Assembly (NCBI RefSeq): GCF_021325795.1
Contig: NZ_JAHPZX010000001.1
Coordinates: 992,001-1,056,000 of the forward strand
DNA length: 64,000 nt
Reading direction: 5' to 3'
Source: Bordetella sp. LUAb4
Lineage (GTDB): Bacteria > Pseudomonadota > Gammaproteobacteria > Burkholderiales > Burkholderiaceae_B
Positions 43,687-54,530 of this stretch are shown in pieces; the first letter of the stretch is position 1; every line of letters begins with the position of its first letter. The translations under genes were made by a program, and so were the position numbers. The notes beneath the pieces were generated by a model. It saw nothing but the letters and a program-made list of their open reading frames with translations. It was not told the origin of the DNA and did not search any database.

Positions 43687-45230
43687 CCATGACGAAACCC
43701 GCCCTGCATAACGAATTCGACGGCATCGCCGCCCTGCGCGCCGCGCTGGACCAGCGCAAGGTCAGCGCCGTCGAACTGGCGCAAAGCGCCCTGGACGCGG
43801 CGCAGGCCGCGCAGGACCTGAATGCCTTCCTGCACATCGACGCCGAGCTGACGTTGACGCAGGCGCGCGCCGCCGACGCGGCCATCGCCGCCGGTAATGC
43901 CGGCCCGCTGGCCGGCATCCCCATCGCCCACAAGGACGCCTTCGTCACGCGCGGCTGGCGCAGCACCGCCGGCAGCAAGATGCTGGCCGACTACGTCAGC
44001 CCTTTCGATGCCACCGTGGTCGAACGCCTGCAACAGGCCGGCGCGGTGTCCATCGGCAAGTTGAACTGCGACGAGTTCGCCATGGGCTCGGGCAATGAGA
44101 ACTCCGCGTTCGGCGTGGTGCGCAATCCCTGGGACACGGCCGCCGTGCCGGGCGGCTCTTCGGGCGGCTCGGCCGCCGCGGTGGCGGCCCGCCTGGTGGC
44201 CGCCGCCACCGGTACCGACACCGGCGGTTCGGTGCGCCAGCCCGCCGCGCTGTGCGGCGTCACCGGCATCAAGCCCACCTACGGTACGGTCTCGCGCTAC
44301 GGCATGATCGCCTTCGGATCCAGCCTGGACCAGGCCGGCCCGCTGGCCGCCAGCAGCCGCGATGCGCTGGCCTTGCTCGACACCATGGCCGGTTTCGATA
44401 CGCGTGACGCCACCAGTCTGGAAAAATGCGATGGCGTGGCGAACGAACCGGGCCGCATTGGCCGCGCGTTCACCGCCGCCCAGGCCGCTTATGACGGCGC
44501 CGGCGCGCGCCCGCTGGCGGGCCTGCGCATCGGCGTGCCGGCCGAGTACTTCGGCGCCGGCCTGGCCGACGACGTCCAGGCCGCGGTACAAGCCGCGCTG
44601 CGCCAGTTCGAAGAACTGGGCGCGGTGCGCGTGCCGGTGTCGCTGCCGCGTACCGAGCTGGCCATCCCCGCCTACTACGTCATCGCGCCGGCCGAAGCGT
44701 CCAGCAATCTGTCGCGCTACGACGGCGTACGCTACGGCCATCGTGCCGCCGAGTATGGCGACCTGAACGAGATGATCAGCCGTTCGCGCGCCGAAGGCTT
44801 CGGCGACGAAGTGAAACGCCGCATCCTGGTCGGCGCCTATGTGCTGTCGCACGGCTATTACGATGCCTATTATCTGCAGGCGCAGCGCCTGCGCCGCATG
44901 ATCGCGCAGGACTTCCAGCGCGCCCTGGGCGAGCACTGCGACGTCATCATGGGCCCCGTGGCGCCCACGGTGGCCAAGAACATCGGTGAGAACCGCGACG
45001 ATCCGACAGCCGACTGGCTGGCCGACATCTACACGCTGGGTGTGAGCCTGGCCGGCCTGCCCGCCATGTCCATCCCCTGCGGCTTCGGCCAGGGTGACCA
45101 TGCGCGCCGCCCGGTCGGGTTGCAGATCATCGGCAATTACTTCGACGAAGGCCGCTTGCTGGCCATCGCCGACCGCTACCAACAAGTGACCGACTGGCAC
45201 CGCCGCGTGCCGTCCAAGCAGGACGCCTGA
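43683..45230 (+). CDS. gatA: GatA amidase subunit of Asp/Glu-tRNA amidotransferase
   Basis: Glutaminase/amidase subunit that supplies ammonia for transamidation. The Ser-cisSer-Lys triad is visible: Lys84 in AHKDAF, Ser159 in [12 protein letters not shown] and the nucleophile Ser183 in [12 protein letters not shown]. It has 515 residues. ATG at 43683 overlaps the gatC stop; a second ATG two codons on is equally possible. gatB follows after 3 bases. Confidence 0.97.
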   Translation: MTMTKPALHNEFDGIAALRAALDQRKVSAVELAQSALDAAQAAQDLNAFLHIDAELTLTQARAADAAIAAGNAGPLAGIPIAHKDAFVTRGWRSTAGSKMLADYVSPFDATVVERLQQAGAVSIGKLNCDEFAMGSGNENSAFGVVRNPWDTAAVPGGSSGGSAAAVAARLVAAATGTDTGGSVRQPAALCGVTGIKPTYGTVSRYGMIAFGSSLDQAGPLAASSRDALALLDTMAGFDTRDATSLEKCDGVANEPGRIGRAFTAAQAAYDGAGARPLAGLRIGVPAEYFGAGLADDVQAAVQAALRQFEELGAVRVPVSLPRTELAIPAYYVIAPAEASSNLSRYDGVRYGHRAAEYGDLNEMISRSRAEGFGDEVKRRILVGAYVLSHGYYDAYYLQAQRLRRMIAQDFQRALGEHCDVIMGPVAPTVAKNIGENRDDPTADWLADIYTLGVSLAGLPAMSIPCGFGQGDHARRPVGLQIIGNYFDEGRLLAIADRYQQVTDWHRRVPSKQDA

Positions 45231-45233
45231 CAC

Positions 45234-46688
45234 ATGAACTGGGAAATCGTCATCGGTCTGGAAACGCATACGCAGCTTTCCACCGACTCCAAGATTTTTT
45301 CGGGCAGCAGCACGCGCTTCGGCGCCGCGCCCAACACCCAGGCCAATCCGGTTGACCTGGCCCTGCCCGGCAGCCTGCCGGTGATGAACCGCGGCGCGGC
45401 CGAACGCGCCATCCGCTTCGGTCTGGCGGTGGGGGGCAAGGTTGCCCCGCGCTCGGTGTTCGCGCGCAAGAACTACTTCTATCCCGATCTGCCCAAGGGC
45501 TATCAGATCAGCCAGTTCGAGCTGCCGGTCGTGGTGGGTGGTTCGCTGTCGTTCTTCGTCGGCGAAGAATCGAAGACCATCAACCTGACGCGCGCGCATC
45601 TGGAAGAAGACGCCGGCAAGTCGCAGCACGACGATTTCCAGTTGTCGTCCGGCGCCCCGGCCAGCGGCATCGACCTGAACCGCGCCGGTACCCCGCTGCT
45701 GGAAATCGTCACCGAGCCGGAAATGCGTTCCGCCGCCGAAGCCGTGGCTTATGCGCGGGCGCTGCACAGCCTGGTGGTGTGGCTGGGCATCTGCGACGGC
45801 AATATGCAGGAAGGATCGTTTCGCTGCGACGCCAACGTGTCGGTGCGCCCGGTCGGCCAGGCCGAGTTCGGCACGCGCACCGAGATCAAGAACGTCAACT
45901 CCTTCCGCTTCCTGGAACGCGCCATTGTGTTCGAAGCGCGGCGCCAGATCGAGCTGATCGAAGATGGCGGCACGGTGGTGCAGGAGACCCGCCTGTACGA
46001 CGCCGACCGCGATGAAACGCGCAGCATGCGCAGCAAGGAAGACGCGCACGACTATCGCTACTTCCCCGACCCCGACCTGCCGCCGCTGGTGATCGCGCCG
46101 GAATGGGTGGAGCAGGTGCGCCAGTCCATGCCCGAGCTGCCGTCGGCCAAGCGCGAGCGCTTCGTGCGTGATCATGGCTTGTCGGATTACGACGCCGCGC
46201 AGTTGACCGTCAGCCGCGGTCTGGCGGATTACTTCGAAGCCGTGGCGCAGGCCTTGCCGGCCGGCCAGGCCAAGCTGGCGGCCAACTGGGTCATGGGCGA
46301 AGTGGCGGCCACGCTGAATCGCGAGGAAAAGGACATCGAGCAGGCGCCGGTGCCCGCGGCGGCGCTGGCGGCGCTGATCGGGCGTATCGCCGACGGCACC
46401 ATTTCCAACAAGATCGCGCGGGACGTTTTCGGTGCCATGTGGGCGGGTGAAAACGGCGGCCAGCCGGATGCCATCATCGAAGCGCGCGGCCTGAAGCAGA
46501 TCAGCGACAGCGGCGCCATCGGGGCCATGATCGACGACGTGCTGGCGGCCAATCCGGCCATCGTCGAAGAGTTCCGGGCTGGCAAGCAGAAGGCGTTCAA
46601 CTCCCTGGTCGGCCAGATCATGAAGGCCGCGAAGGGCAAGGCGAATCCGCAGCAGGTCAATGACCTGCTGAAGCAGAAACTGAGCTAG
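45234..46688 (+). CDS. gatB: GatB subunit of Asp/Glu-tRNA amidotransferase
   Basis: Binds the mischarged tRNA, activates its carboxylate with ATP and receives ammonia from GatA. The 484 residues open with [20 protein letters not shown] and contain [43 protein letters not shown] and the C-terminal YqeY-like helical domain ([20 protein letters not shown]). Last gene of gatCAB, followed by a strong terminator. Confidence 0.97.
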   Translation: MNWEIVIGLETHTQLSTDSKIFSGSSTRFGAAPNTQANPVDLALPGSLPVMNRGAAERAIRFGLAVGGKVAPRSVFARKNYFYPDLPKGYQISQFELPVVVGGSLSFFVGEESKTINLTRAHLEEDAGKSQHDDFQLSSGAPASGIDLNRAGTPLLEIVTEPEMRSAAEAVAYARALHSLVVWLGICDGNMQEGSFRCDANVSVRPVGQAEFGTRTEIKNVNSFRFLERAIVFEARRQIELIEDGGTVVQETRLYDADRDETRSMRSKEDAHDYRYFPDPDLPPLVIAPEWVEQVRQSMPELPSAKRERFVRDHGLSDYDAAQLTVSRGLADYFEAVAQALPAGQAKLAANWVMGEVAATLNREEKDIEQAPVPAAALAALIGRIADGTISNKIARDVFGAMWAGENGGQPDAIIEARGLKQISDSGAIGAMIDDVLAANPAIVEEFRAGKQKAFNSLVGQIMKAAKGKANPQQVNDLLKQKLS

Positions 46689-46797
46689 AGCTCCCCCTGC
46701 CGCGGAGCGCGGCCGCCCAGGGCGGTGTCACCGGCGGACTGGCATAACCAGCTCCGCGGTGTCCCCGAGGGGGCGGGGTTCTTCAGTACACCGGTAA

Positions 46798-46822
46798 GGG
46801 GGCTCGGCGATGCCGAGCCCCC
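46798..46822. terminator. Strong terminator between gatB and pyrE
   Basis: GGGGGCTCGGC-GAT-GCCGAGCCCCC, an 11-bp perfect stem, followed by TTTACTT on the plus strand and TTACC on the minus strand. It lies between convergent genes and probably ends both gatCAB and pyrE transcripts. Confidence 0.85.
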
Positions 46823-46835
46823 TTTACTTGAAAAG

Positions 46836-47522
46836 TCACGCGCTTACGCCCGTCACACCGTATTTGGCCCGATAAGCCTGCACCGACGCCCGGTGCTCGG
46901 CGAACTTCGCATCCTGCTCCAGCAGCGCCATGATGTCGCTCAGCGACGCGATGCTGACCACCGGCATGCCATAGCTGCGGGCCACATCCTGCACGGCGGA
47001 ATGGGCCGACAAGGCGTCGTCGGCACCGGCGCGCTCCATGCGGTCCATGGCGATCAGCACGGCGGCCGGCTCGGCGCCCGCGGCCCGTATGATCTCCACC
47101 GATTCGCGCACCGACGTTCCCGCGGTGATGACGTCATCGATGATCACCACCTTGCCTTGCAAGGGTGCGCCCACCAGCGTGCCGCCTTCACCATGGTCCT
47201 TGGCTTCCTTGCGGTTGTACGCGAAGGGAATGTCACGGCCGGCGCTGGCGGGATGCTGAGCCAGGGCCACCGCGGTGGCGGTGGCCAGCGGAATGCCCTT
47301 GTAGGCGGGTCCGAACAGCATGTCGAAGGAAATCCCCGATTCGATCAGGGCCTGGGCGTAGAACCCGGCCAGGCGACCGACGGACGCGCCGCTATTGAAC
47401 AGACCGGCATTGAAGAAATACGGGCTGATGCGGCCGGACTTGACCTTGAAGCTGCCGAAACGCAGCACGCCCTGGTCGAGGGCGAGACGGACGAAGTCCT
47501 GGGCGGTGGAGGAAGTGGACAT
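46836..47522 (-). CDS. pyrE: Orotate phosphoribosyltransferase
   Basis: Joins orotate to PRPP to form orotidine monophosphate in pyrimidine synthesis. The PRPP motif is [20 protein letters not shown], with the N-terminal [25 protein letters not shown] and the flexible-loop region [18 protein letters not shown] at 47522 ([15 protein letters not shown]) gives 228 residues; an upstream in-frame start would add 20 unconserved residues. It stands alone, convergent with gatB and divergent from the exonuclease gene. Confidence 0.96.
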   Translation of the reverse strand: MSTSSTAQDFVRLALDQGVLRFGSFKVKSGRISPYFFNAGLFNSGASVGRLAGFYAQALIESGISFDMLFGPAYKGIPLATATAVALAQHPASAGRDIPFAYNRKEAKDHGEGGTLVGAPLQGKVVIIDDVITAGTSVRESVEIIRAAGAEPAAVLIAMDRMERAGADDALSAHSAVQDVARSYGMPVVSIASLSDIMALLEQDAKFAEHRASVQAYRAKYGVTGVSA

Positions 47523-47751
47523 GCTTGAGGGATCCGAAAAGGAGGCGCGAAACCGCCATTTTATCGGGATCCGGCGCTCCACCCGATCTCACTGCGCCCC
47601 AGTCCGAATCGCGCTGCGTGTGCCGCATGGCTTTCAGTTACTCTACCGCGTCCGGCCCCGCCGCCGCGCCAGCGCGCCGCGGGCCATCCACGCTAGTGCC
47701 GCATGCCAGATCGCCGCATGCGAGAAGACGCATCAACGAACCAGGATTCCC

Positions 47752-48534
47752 ATGCTCCGAGTCATCTCCGCCAACCTCAACGGCATCCGCTCCGCCACCA
47801 CCAAGGGTTTCTTCCCCTGGCTGCAAGCGCAGAAGGCCGACTTCACCTGCCTGCAGGAACTCAAGGCCCAGGCCGCCGACATGACCACGGAGATGCTCAA
47901 CCCGGCAGGCCTGTACGGCTATCATCACTACGCGGAAAAGAAGGGCTACAGCGGCGTCGGCATCTATGCCCGCAAGCAACCGCTGCAAGTGATCGAAGGT
48001 TTGGGCGTGCCCGAGATCGATAACGAAGGCCGTTATATCGAACTGGTCTACGACAAGCTGTCGGTGATCTCCGTATACCTGCCTTCCGGCTCCAGCGGCG
48101 ACATACGCCAGACGGCCAAGTTCGCGTTCATGGAGCACTTCTACAAGCATCTGGCTGCGCTATACCAATGCGGCCGCGAAGTCGTCCTGTGCGGCGACTG
48201 GAACATCGCGCACCAGGAAATCGACCTGAAGAACTGGAAGGGCAACCTGAAGAACAGCGGCTTCCTGCCGGAAGAACGGGCCTGGCTGACCAAGGTGCTG
48301 ACCGACCTGGGCTGGGCCGACGTGTACCGCCGCCTGCATCCCGATACGACGGGCGAAGCTTATACGTGGTGGAGCAATCGCGGCCAGGCCTATGCCAAGA
48401 ACGTGGGGTGGCGTATCGATTACCAGATCGCCACGCCGGCGCTTGCCGCTACCGCACGCACCGCCGCGATCTACAAGGACCAGCGCTTTTCCGACCACGC
48501 GCCGTTGATCATCGACTACGACACGAAGCTGTGA
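47752..48534 (+). CDS. xth: Exodeoxyribonuclease III / AP endonuclease
   Basis: Mg-dependent repair nuclease that incises at abasic sites and trims 3' ends. It has 260 residues with the family residues in ISANLNGIRSA, CLQELKAQ (metal Glu), the catalytic Tyr region VYLPSGSSG, GDWNIAHQEIDLKN, WWSNRGQAYAKNVGWRIDY and SDHAPLIID. ATG at 47752; the frame is open upstream without conservation. It could equally be called xthA or exoA. Confidence 0.94.
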   Translation: MLRVISANLNGIRSATTKGFFPWLQAQKADFTCLQELKAQAADMTTEMLNPAGLYGYHHYAEKKGYSGVGIYARKQPLQVIEGLGVPEIDNEGRYIELVYDKLSVISVYLPSGSSGDIRQTAKFAFMEHFYKHLAALYQCGREVVLCGDWNIAHQEIDLKNWKGNLKNSGFLPEERAWLTKVLTDLGWADVYRRLHPDTTGEAYTWWSNRGQAYAKNVGWRIDYQIATPALAATARTAAIYKDQRFSDHAPLIIDYDTKL

Positions 48535-48582
48535 GCAAGGGACACGCTTTCGCACGCATTGCGCGAAGGTGCGAACTGTCGC

Positions 48583-48777
48583 TCAAGCAGTAACGTGCAG
48601 CTGCGTGCCGACCATGCCGTAGGACGACAACTGGGGGATGGCCGAATCGACCAGGCTGGTGATCAGATCGGCTTGATTGTCCAGTACCTTGCGCGCCAGC
48701 GAATTCTGCGCTTCCGCCATGGCGGTGGCTTGCTGCAGGCCGACGGCGGCGCCGACGGTGGCTTCAATGGAATCCAT
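48583..48777 (-). CDS. YjfB-like putative motility protein
   Basis: A 64-residue protein matching the small YjfB family: MDSIEATVGAAVGLQQATAM, an Ala/Gln-rich amphipathic helix, and a C-terminal GTQLHVTA (family ending often LGxxVDxxA). ATG follows AAGGATAGGAC. YjfB proteins are annotated as putative motility proteins by co-occurrence with flagella; the mechanism is not known. No flagellar gene is adjacent. Convergent with the exonuclease gene. Confidence 0.8.
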   Translation of the reverse strand: MDSIEATVGAAVGLQQATAMAEAQNSLARKVLDNQADLITSLVDSAIPQLSSYGMVGTQLHVTA

Positions 48778-48827
48778 GTCCTATCCTTGTTCAATCCGCT
48801 GCTGACAGAAATGCGAAAGCGTCCCGG

Positions 48828-48857
48828 AGCATAGCCCGGGGGCTCGCTCATTGTCGA
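48828..48857 (-). promoter_or_regulatory. Candidate promoter of the YjfB-like gene
   Basis: On the minus strand TCGACA (48857-48852), 18 bases, then TATGCT (48833-48828), 50 bases before the ATG. It is close to the sigma-70 pattern; no sigma-28 pattern is seen. Confidence 0.35.
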
Positions 48858-49001
48858 GCAGCATGGTTACAGCGCAATGGCAATGGCAAGCCACGCCCCC
48901 CGGAGCCGCGCCCCGCGCCGACGTACGAGCGCCCCGCGCCCAACCTGCTTCTGTTGTCAGGCATGCCGGCCTGTCGTCACGCCGCGCCTATTTCCACCTC
49001 A

Positions 49002-49946
49002 TCACCCCGATGACGGCTGCCGCACCACCAGGACATCGCAAGGCGCGCGTTCCAGCAAGGCTTCGGCCACGCTTCCCAGCACAGCCCCCGTCAGCCCGCT
49101 CGCCCCATGCGTGCCGGCCACCAGCAGGCTGGCCTGCGCCTGCCGCACATAGTCGATCACCACGCGTTCGGCCCGGCCCGCGGCGACCTGGCAGCGCGGC
49201 TGCGGCTTGTCGTGCAGGGCCGGGGTGGCATTGATGAAGTCCACCGCGCTTTCTTCCGCAATGCGCTGGAAACCCTTGGCCGTCTGGGTGTCGGGACTGC
49301 TATCGCGCAAGGGTCCGCGCGGCAGCTCGAAGGCATGGAACAGCGTCAGCGCCTCCGGCGGCAGCAGCGCCAGGGCCGCGCGCAAGGCCCAGCGCGACGC
49401 CGGCGAAAAATCCGTGGCCACCACGGCATCCTGGTAGGGCGCGCGGGCCCGCCGCTTCACCACCAGTACCGGCCGCGCGGTCTCGCGCACCAGCCTTTCC
49501 ACGGTCGTACCCAGGAGCATGCGGCCCAAGGTCTCGTCGCGTGCCACGCCGGTGACGATTAGGGCGCATTTCTCTTCTTCGGCCACTTGCCGCAAGCGCG
49601 CTGCCGGTTCTCCCGTATAGACCCGCACCGCCACCCGTATGCCGTCCACCTGGCCGTGCAGATCCCGCAGCAGGCGGGCTTCGGCCTGCTGCGCCAATTG
49701 CTCGAAGTCGGCCGGCACGGGCGCGCCCAAGGACAGCGAGTGCGGTGGCGACAGCACGTGCACGGCCAGTAGCGGCGCATCGAACTGGCGCGCCAGCAAG
49801 ATGGCGCGATCCAGCGCGCGGTCGCAGCGCGCGCTCAAGTCCGTCGCTAAAAGAATCGGGCCTGGCAGCGCTTGGCCGCTTGCCGGCATCCCGCGATCTT
49901 GGCCCGCCGGTGCCGTTGCCAATGACGAATCCGATGAAATTTGCAT
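49002..49946 (-). CDS. Double-domain universal stress protein
   Basis: A 314-residue tandem UspA protein. Domain 1 (about 28-150) begins GPILLATDLSARCDRALDRA and ends GRMLLGTTVERLV; domain 2 (about 165-310) contains VVATDFSPASRWALRAALAL and GTHGASGLTGAVLGSVAEAL, the ATP-binding loop type. Such proteins help survival in stress or low energy; the specific role is unknown. The next gene upstream (50016) encodes a paralogue, so a local duplication is likely. Confidence 0.92.
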   Translation of the reverse strand: MQISSDSSLATAPAGQDRGMPASGQALPGPILLATDLSARCDRALDRAILLARQFDAPLLAVHVLSPPHSLSLGAPVPADFEQLAQQAEARLLRDLHGQVDGIRVAVRVYTGEPAARLRQVAEEEKCALIVTGVARDETLGRMLLGTTVERLVRETARPVLVVKRRARAPYQDAVVATDFSPASRWALRAALALLPPEALTLFHAFELPRGPLRDSSPDTQTAKGFQRIAEESAVDFINATPALHDKPQPRCQVAAGRAERVVIDYVRQAQASLLVAGTHGASGLTGAVLGSVAEALLERAPCDVLVVRQPSSG

Positions 49947-50015
49947 GACCGTCTCCCTGCCCCCATCCCCGCTTATGGAAGGCGCCGCCGTTCGATGACG
50001 GCTGGCGCATCGGCA

Positions 50016-50948
50016 TCATTTGCTGTCTGGATCCGCGCCCCGCACCAGCAATACGTCGCAGGGCAAGGCTTCCAGCAGCCGCTCGGCAACGCTGCCGACC
50101 ATGGCACCCATGATGCCCTTGATCCGCCGCGTACCGGCCACCACCATCTCGCAGCGCTGCGCGAACACATAATCCGACAGCAATGTTTCAGGTTCGCCAT
50201 CCTGGACCAGCGTGCGCGCCGGCACCCCGGCCGGCAAATCCGGCGTGGCAGCCAGGAACTCGTCCATTTCCAGCTGCGCATCGCGCTGGGCATCGTCGCC
50301 CAGCCCCTCGGCCAGGCGGCGCATGCCGAATGGCGTGTCATAGGCGTGGAAGAGCAGCAGCGACGTGCTGGGGAACAGCGCCGCCGCAACCTGCAAGGCA
50401 TGGCGCGATTCAGGTGAAAAGTCCGTGGCCACCACGGCGTCGCGATAGCCGCCGTGCGGCCGGTTCTTGACCACCAGCACCGGCACCGCCACATGCCGCA
50501 CCAGCTTTTTAACGGTGGATCCCAGCAGCAGCTTGCCCAGGGACTCATCGCGGGCGATGCCAGTGACGATCAGGCTGCAGCCGTGGCGTGTCGCCAGTTC
50601 GACGATGCGGTCCGCGGCATCGCCGCTTTCCACATGGATCTCGACCGCCAGCTCGGGATCGTCCAGATCCAAACCCAGGCGGTAGCGCGCCAGCTCTCGA
50701 TGATCTTCACTGAGGCGGCGCCAGGATGGCGCGGCAGGGCTGGCGGTCGCGGGCGCCGATTCAAGGACGTGCAGCGCGATCAAAGGCACGCCGCGCGCCT
50801 TGGCCAGGACCACGGCCCGGTCCAGGGCGCGGTCGCAGCGCGCGCTGAGGTCGGTCGCCAGCAGGATGGGGCCGTTCGAGACAAGACTGGCGGTCGCGAG
50901 CGACGCCGATGAGGAAAGCGGTGCCGAGTACTCCGTGGGCGCTGACAT
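50016..50948 (-). CDS. Second double-domain universal stress protein
   Basis: A 310-residue paralogue of the protein at 49002, with the same two UspA domains (GPILLATDLSARCDRALDRAV; VVATDFSPESRHALQVAAAL) and ATP-loop motifs (GIARDESLGKLLLGSTVKKL; GTRRIKGIMGAMVGSVAERL). The 69 bases between the genes are short enough for co-transcription. The pair differ mainly in the linker and N-terminal tail. Confidence 0.92.
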   Translation of the reverse strand: MSAPTEYSAPLSSSASLATASLVSNGPILLATDLSARCDRALDRAVVLAKARGVPLIALHVLESAPATASPAAPSWRRLSEDHRELARYRLGLDLDDPELAVEIHVESGDAADRIVELATRHGCSLIVTGIARDESLGKLLLGSTVKKLVRHVAVPVLVVKNRPHGGYRDAVVATDFSPESRHALQVAAALFPSTSLLLFHAYDTPFGMRRLAEGLGDDAQRDAQLEMDEFLAATPDLPAGVPARTLVQDGEPETLLSDYVFAQRCEMVVAGTRRIKGIMGAMVGSVAERLLEALPCDVLLVRGADPDSK

Positions 50949-51127
50949 GACGTGCTCCAGGATGCTGTCGAACGATTATCACACTGCCTGCGGCCGGCTT
51001 GGGACGAAAGACTCCCGTTTTGCTGGCAAACCCTTAGGCGATCAGGGCCTTCGTTCCTGATTTTCCTTCTTCTCCTTCCTCTCCCCCCTTTGCCGGAAAG
51101 AGAGAATGGATAAAGCGGCCGCGCCGG

Positions 51128-52372
51128 TCAGGCCGTATCGCGGTCCAGGGCACGGATGTCGCTCCGTCGCAGCCATAGCAGCAGCAGTCCCGGCAGGGCT
51201 ATCACTACCGTGATCAGGAAGAAGTTCGGCCAGCCGAGTGTCCCGACAAGTACCGGCGTCAGGGGGCCGGCCAGATACGTGCGTCCCACGGCCGACAGGG
51301 CCGACAGCAAGGCGAACTGGGTGGCGGAGAACTCCTGTTTGCACAGCGCCATCACCAGGGCCACGAAAGCGGCCGTCCCCATGCCGCCGCACAGATTCTC
51401 CAAAGCCACCGCCACCCCCATCGTGTAGATGTGATGAGGAGCCACCGCGACCACCCAATAGCCCAGATTGGAGACCGCTTGCAGCAAGCCGAACAGCATC
51501 AGGGAACGGTACAAGCCCAGGCGCGCCAGCAGCTCCCCCCCGGCCAACACACCGACGATGGTGGACGCCAGGCCCAGGACCTTGTTGACCGTGCCGACCT
51601 CGGTAGGGGTGAAACCGGCGCCGCGCAGCAGGAACGTGGTGGACAGCGCGCCGGCGAACGCATCGCCCAGCTTGTAGAGCACGATCAGCAGCAGCACCGT
51701 CAAGGCGCCGCGCCGGCTGAAGAATTCATGCAGGGGTTCGGTCACCGCCTTGCTCAGCGAACGGGGCGGCGGCGCGGGATGCTCCGGTTCGGGTCCCCAC
51801 AAGGTGCCGATCACGCAAAGCAGCATCAGTACGGCCATCAGGAAATAGGTCGCACGCCAACCCAGCCAGCTGTCCGCCAGGATCAGCGCCAGCCCGCCCG
51901 ACACCAGCATGGCCAGGCGATAACCCAGCACCTTGACGGCGGCGCCGGCCCCGCGCTCCTCTTTGTGCAGTACGTCCGTGCTGTAGGCGTCGAAAGCAAT
52001 GTCCTGGGTGGCCGATAGAAAGGCCACGATCACCGCCACCAGGGCCAGCGCCCCCAGATGGCCGCCTGGCGACAGCAGCGCCATGCAGGCGATACCCACG
52101 GCCAACAAAACTTGAGTGACGGCCATCCAGCCGCGCCGGCGCCCCAGGAAAGGGGGCACATAACGGTCGACCAGCGGCGCCCAGAGAAACTTCAAGGTAT
52201 ACGCCGTGCCGACCAGCGTCAGGAAACCGATGTCCTGCAGCGATACGCCCTCGACCGTGGCCCAGGCTTGCAAGGTGCTGGCGGTCAGTGCCAGCGGCAG
52301 CCCGCTGGAAAAACCCAGCAGCAGCAAAGGAACGACGCGGCGGCTGGTGTAGACGTTGGCGACGATGGAAAT
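51128..52372 (-). CDS. ampG: AmpG-like muropeptide MFS permease
   Basis: Inner-membrane importer of anhydro-muropeptides for wall recycling and beta-lactamase induction. FSSGLPLALTASTLQAW, TLVGTAYTLKFLWAPLVDRY, SATQDIAFDAYSTDVL, ERGAGAAVKVLGYRLAMLVS and ENLCGGMGTAAFVALVMALC match E. coli AmpG; the protein is shorter because it lacks the two extra C-terminal helices. No ATG or GTG fits the N-terminus. A TTG at 52327 would cut into helix 1, while ATT at 52372 gives about 414 residues and has AGGGAG seven bases upstream. It follows metW by 30 bases. Confidence 0.85.
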   Translation of the reverse strand: MSIVANVYTSRRVVPLLLLGFSSGLPLALTASTLQAWATVEGVSLQDIGFLTLVGTAYTLKFLWAPLVDRYVPPFLGRRRGWMAVTQVLLAVGIACMALLSPGGHLGALALVAVIVAFLSATQDIAFDAYSTDVLHKEERGAGAAVKVLGYRLAMLVSGGLALILADSWLGWRATYFLMAVLMLLCVIGTLWGPEPEHPAPPPRSLSKAVTEPLHEFFSRRGALTVLLLIVLYKLGDAFAGALSTTFLLRGAGFTPTEVGTVNKVLGLASTIVGVLAGGELLARLGLYRSLMLFGLLQAVSNLGYWVVAVAPHHIYTMGVAVALENLCGGMGTAAFVALVMALCKQEFSATQFALLSALSAVGRTYLAGPLTPVLVGTLGWPNFFLITVVIALPGLLLLWLRRSDIRALDRDTA

Positions 52373-52402
52373 GTCGGAGCTCCCTGACCTGGCCGGCCGG
52401 CC

Positions 52403-53020
52403 TCAGCCGGCGGTAAAACGATAGAGCGCCAGCGTACTACGCCAGCTTGGCAGCAGGCGCACCTCGCGCTCGTGATTGAAGGTGGCGCGCTCGAAAATGC
52501 GCAGACCCAGCTTTTGCGCCAGGCTCTCGAAATCGCGCAGCGTGCACAGATGGATGTTGGGCGTGTTGTACCAGGCGTAGGGCATCTGGCCCGTCACCGG
52601 CATCCGGCCCCGCAGGATCTGCCAGCCGTGCGGCCAGTAGCCGAAGTTGGGGAAAGACACCACGCCGTATTGCGCCACCCGCGCCATTTCACGCAGGATG
52701 TGCTCGGTGTGATGCATGGACTGCAGCGTCTGCGACAGCACCACCGTGTCGAACTGCTGCGCGTCGAACAGCGCCAGGCCTTCTTCCAGGTTCTGCTGGA
52801 TGACGTTGACGCCGCGCCGCACGCAGGCGATGACGGACTGGTCGTTGATCTCCACGCCCGCGCCGTTCACCTGGCGCTCGTCGCGCAAATGCGCCAGCAA
52901 TTCCCCGTCACCGCAGCCCAGGTCCAGCACGCGTGAGGCGGGCTGGATCCAGCTGGCGATGCGTGCCAGATCGTTACGCAAGGCGCCTGATGCCGGCGTG
53001 GATGCAGCTGCCGTCATCAC
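52403..53020 (-). CDS. metW: MetW methionine-synthesis protein
   Basis: SAM-methyltransferase-like protein of 205 residues that partners MetX in many proteobacteria; in some species MetX needs MetW for activity. Motif I is [15 protein letters not shown], followed by [35 protein letters not shown] and [13 protein letters not shown]. It starts in an ATGA overlap with metX (53017-53020), so the two are made together. Confidence 0.95.
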   Translation of the reverse strand: MMTAAASTPASGALRNDLARIASWIQPASRVLDLGCGDGELLAHLRDERQVNGAGVEINDQSVIACVRRGVNVIQQNLEEGLALFDAQQFDTVVLSQTLQSMHHTEHILREMARVAQYGVVSFPNFGYWPHGWQILRGRMPVTGQMPYAWYNTPNIHLCTLRDFESLAQKLGLRIFERATFNHEREVRLLPSWRSTLALYRFTAG

Positions 53021-54414
53021 CGCGCTCCCGCTTGCGTAACCGCGGCCGTGGCCACCGCTGCGGCGACTGGGGGAGCGACTGGCGCGGCAACCGGCGGAGC
53101 AGCGGCGGCCCGTTCCGGCAGCCCCAGTTCGCGGGCGATGCGGTCATAGTAGGCCCGCAGCACGGCGTGATAGCGCGCGTCGTCCAGCAGGAAAGCATCG
53201 TGCCCATGCGGGGCGTCGATTTCCGCGTAGGTCACCGGACGGCCGTTCTTCAACAGGGCACGCACGATTTCCCGCGAACATTCCGGCGGGAAGCGCCAAT
53301 CGGTGGAAAAGGACACCAGCAGGAAGCCGGACTGCGCCGGCGCCAGCGCCCGCGCCAGATCGCCGCCGTGCGTGCGGGCGGGATCGAAATAGTCCAGCGC
53401 GCGGGTGATCAGCAGATAGGTGTTGGCGTCGAAATAACGCGAGAACTTTTCGCCTTGATAGCGCAGATAGGACTCGACCTCGAACTCGACGTCGTAGCCG
53501 TAGCGGTATGCGCCATCCGCGCTGGGCGCCCGTTGATTGCGCCCGAACTTCTCGGCCATGTCGTCCTGCGACAGGTAGGTGATGTGGCCGATCATGCGGG
53601 CCACCGACAGGCCGCGTCCCGGCACCGTATCGTGGGCGTAGTAGTCGCCGCCGTGGAAGTCCGGATCGGTGATGATGGCGCGCCGCGCCACCTCGTTGAA
53701 GGCGATGTTCTGCGCCGACAGCCGTGGCGTGCTGGCGATGACCACGCAATGCGCCACGCGTTCGGGGCACACCGTGGCCCAGCCCAGGGCCTGCATGCCG
53801 CCCAGCGAACCGCCCATCACCGCGGCGAAACGTTCGATGCCGAAATGATCGGCGACGCGCGCCTGCGCATGCACCCAGTCTTCCACGGTCAACACGGGAA
53901 AAGCCGCACCCCAGGGCACACCGGTGTCCGGATTGATCGAAGCCGGTCCGGTGGAACCGAAGCAGGAGCCCAGGTTATTGATGCCGATGACGAAGAAGCG
54001 CTCGGTATCCACCGGCTTGCCGGGACCGACCATGTTGTCCCACCAGCCGATGTCCTTGGGATCCGCTTGATTGATGCCCGCGACATGATGCGAAGCATTC
54101 AGCGCATGGCATACCAGCACGGCGTTGCTGCGCGCGGCATTCAGGGTGCCGTAGGTTTCGACGGCCAGCTCGTAGCGCGCCAGCGATTGGCCGCTGGCCA
54201 GCGGCAAGGGGGTATCGAAGGTAAGAAATACCGGCGCGACATGGCCGACGGAACCGGGCGGAACGGGCGCGGCGGATGGGGAGGCGGCACTGGATAAGGG
54301 CCCGCTGGAAGCAGGGGCTGCGGCGAGGTCGGCGGCGATCGGGACGCCGGCCTGCGCCGGAATGGCTTCGGGCGTTACCGCGCCGACAGCCGGATGCTGG
54401 ATGGTTGCAGTCAT
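53017..54414 (-). CDS. metX: MetX homoserine O-acyltransferase
   Basis: Acylates homoserine (with acetyl- or succinyl-CoA) to start methionine synthesis. Alpha/beta hydrolase with the nucleophile in [15 protein letters not shown], Asp in [10 protein letters not shown] and His in [13 protein letters not shown]. It has 465 residues, longer than the usual 375-400. About 55 Ala/Pro/Ser-rich residues precede the conserved [15 protein letters not shown], and about 35 Ala/Pro/Val residues follow the fold. Both tails look like low-complexity additions. The acyl donor cannot be decided from the residues I can see. Confidence 0.95.
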   Translation of the reverse strand: MTATIQHPAVGAVTPEAIPAQAGVPIAADLAAAPASSGPLSSAASPSAAPVPPGSVGHVAPVFLTFDTPLPLASGQSLARYELAVETYGTLNAARSNAVLVCHALNASHHVAGINQADPKDIGWWDNMVGPGKPVDTERFFVIGINNLGSCFGSTGPASINPDTGVPWGAAFPVLTVEDWVHAQARVADHFGIERFAAVMGGSLGGMQALGWATVCPERVAHCVVIASTPRLSAQNIAFNEVARRAIITDPDFHGGDYYAHDTVPGRGLSVARMIGHITYLSQDDMAEKFGRNQRAPSADGAYRYGYDVEFEVESYLRYQGEKFSRYFDANTYLLITRALDYFDPARTHGGDLARALAPAQSGFLLVSFSTDWRFPPECSREIVRALLKNGRPVTYAEIDAPHGHDAFLLDDARYHAVLRAYYDRIARELGLPERAAAAPPVAAPVAPPVAAAVATAAVTQAGAR

Positions 54415-54490
54415 GCAGACCTCTTTAGCTGGATTTATGAGGCGCCCGCAAGCGGATCAGGCAAATCGGCGCCGACTGAATTAAGCGGCA

Positions 54491-54499
54491 ATTCTACCA
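54491..54499 (-). promoter_or_regulatory. Extended -10 element upstream of metX
   Basis: On the minus strand TGGTAGAAT, an extended -10 (TGN plus TAGAAT), about 77 bases before the metX ATG. No good -35 is visible, which fits an extended -10 promoter. The leader contains GGCGCC half-sites that could pair, but I do not recognise a SAM or SAH riboswitch in it. Confidence 0.4.
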
Positions 54500-54530
54500 T
54501 TAGGGCAGTGCCCGCGTGAGGTGCCGGCCC

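Noticed and set aside
54415-54500. SAM or SAH riboswitch upstream of metX
   Set aside because: The leader is short and I could not identify the conserved cores of these riboswitch classes; only scattered GGCGCC half-sites are present.
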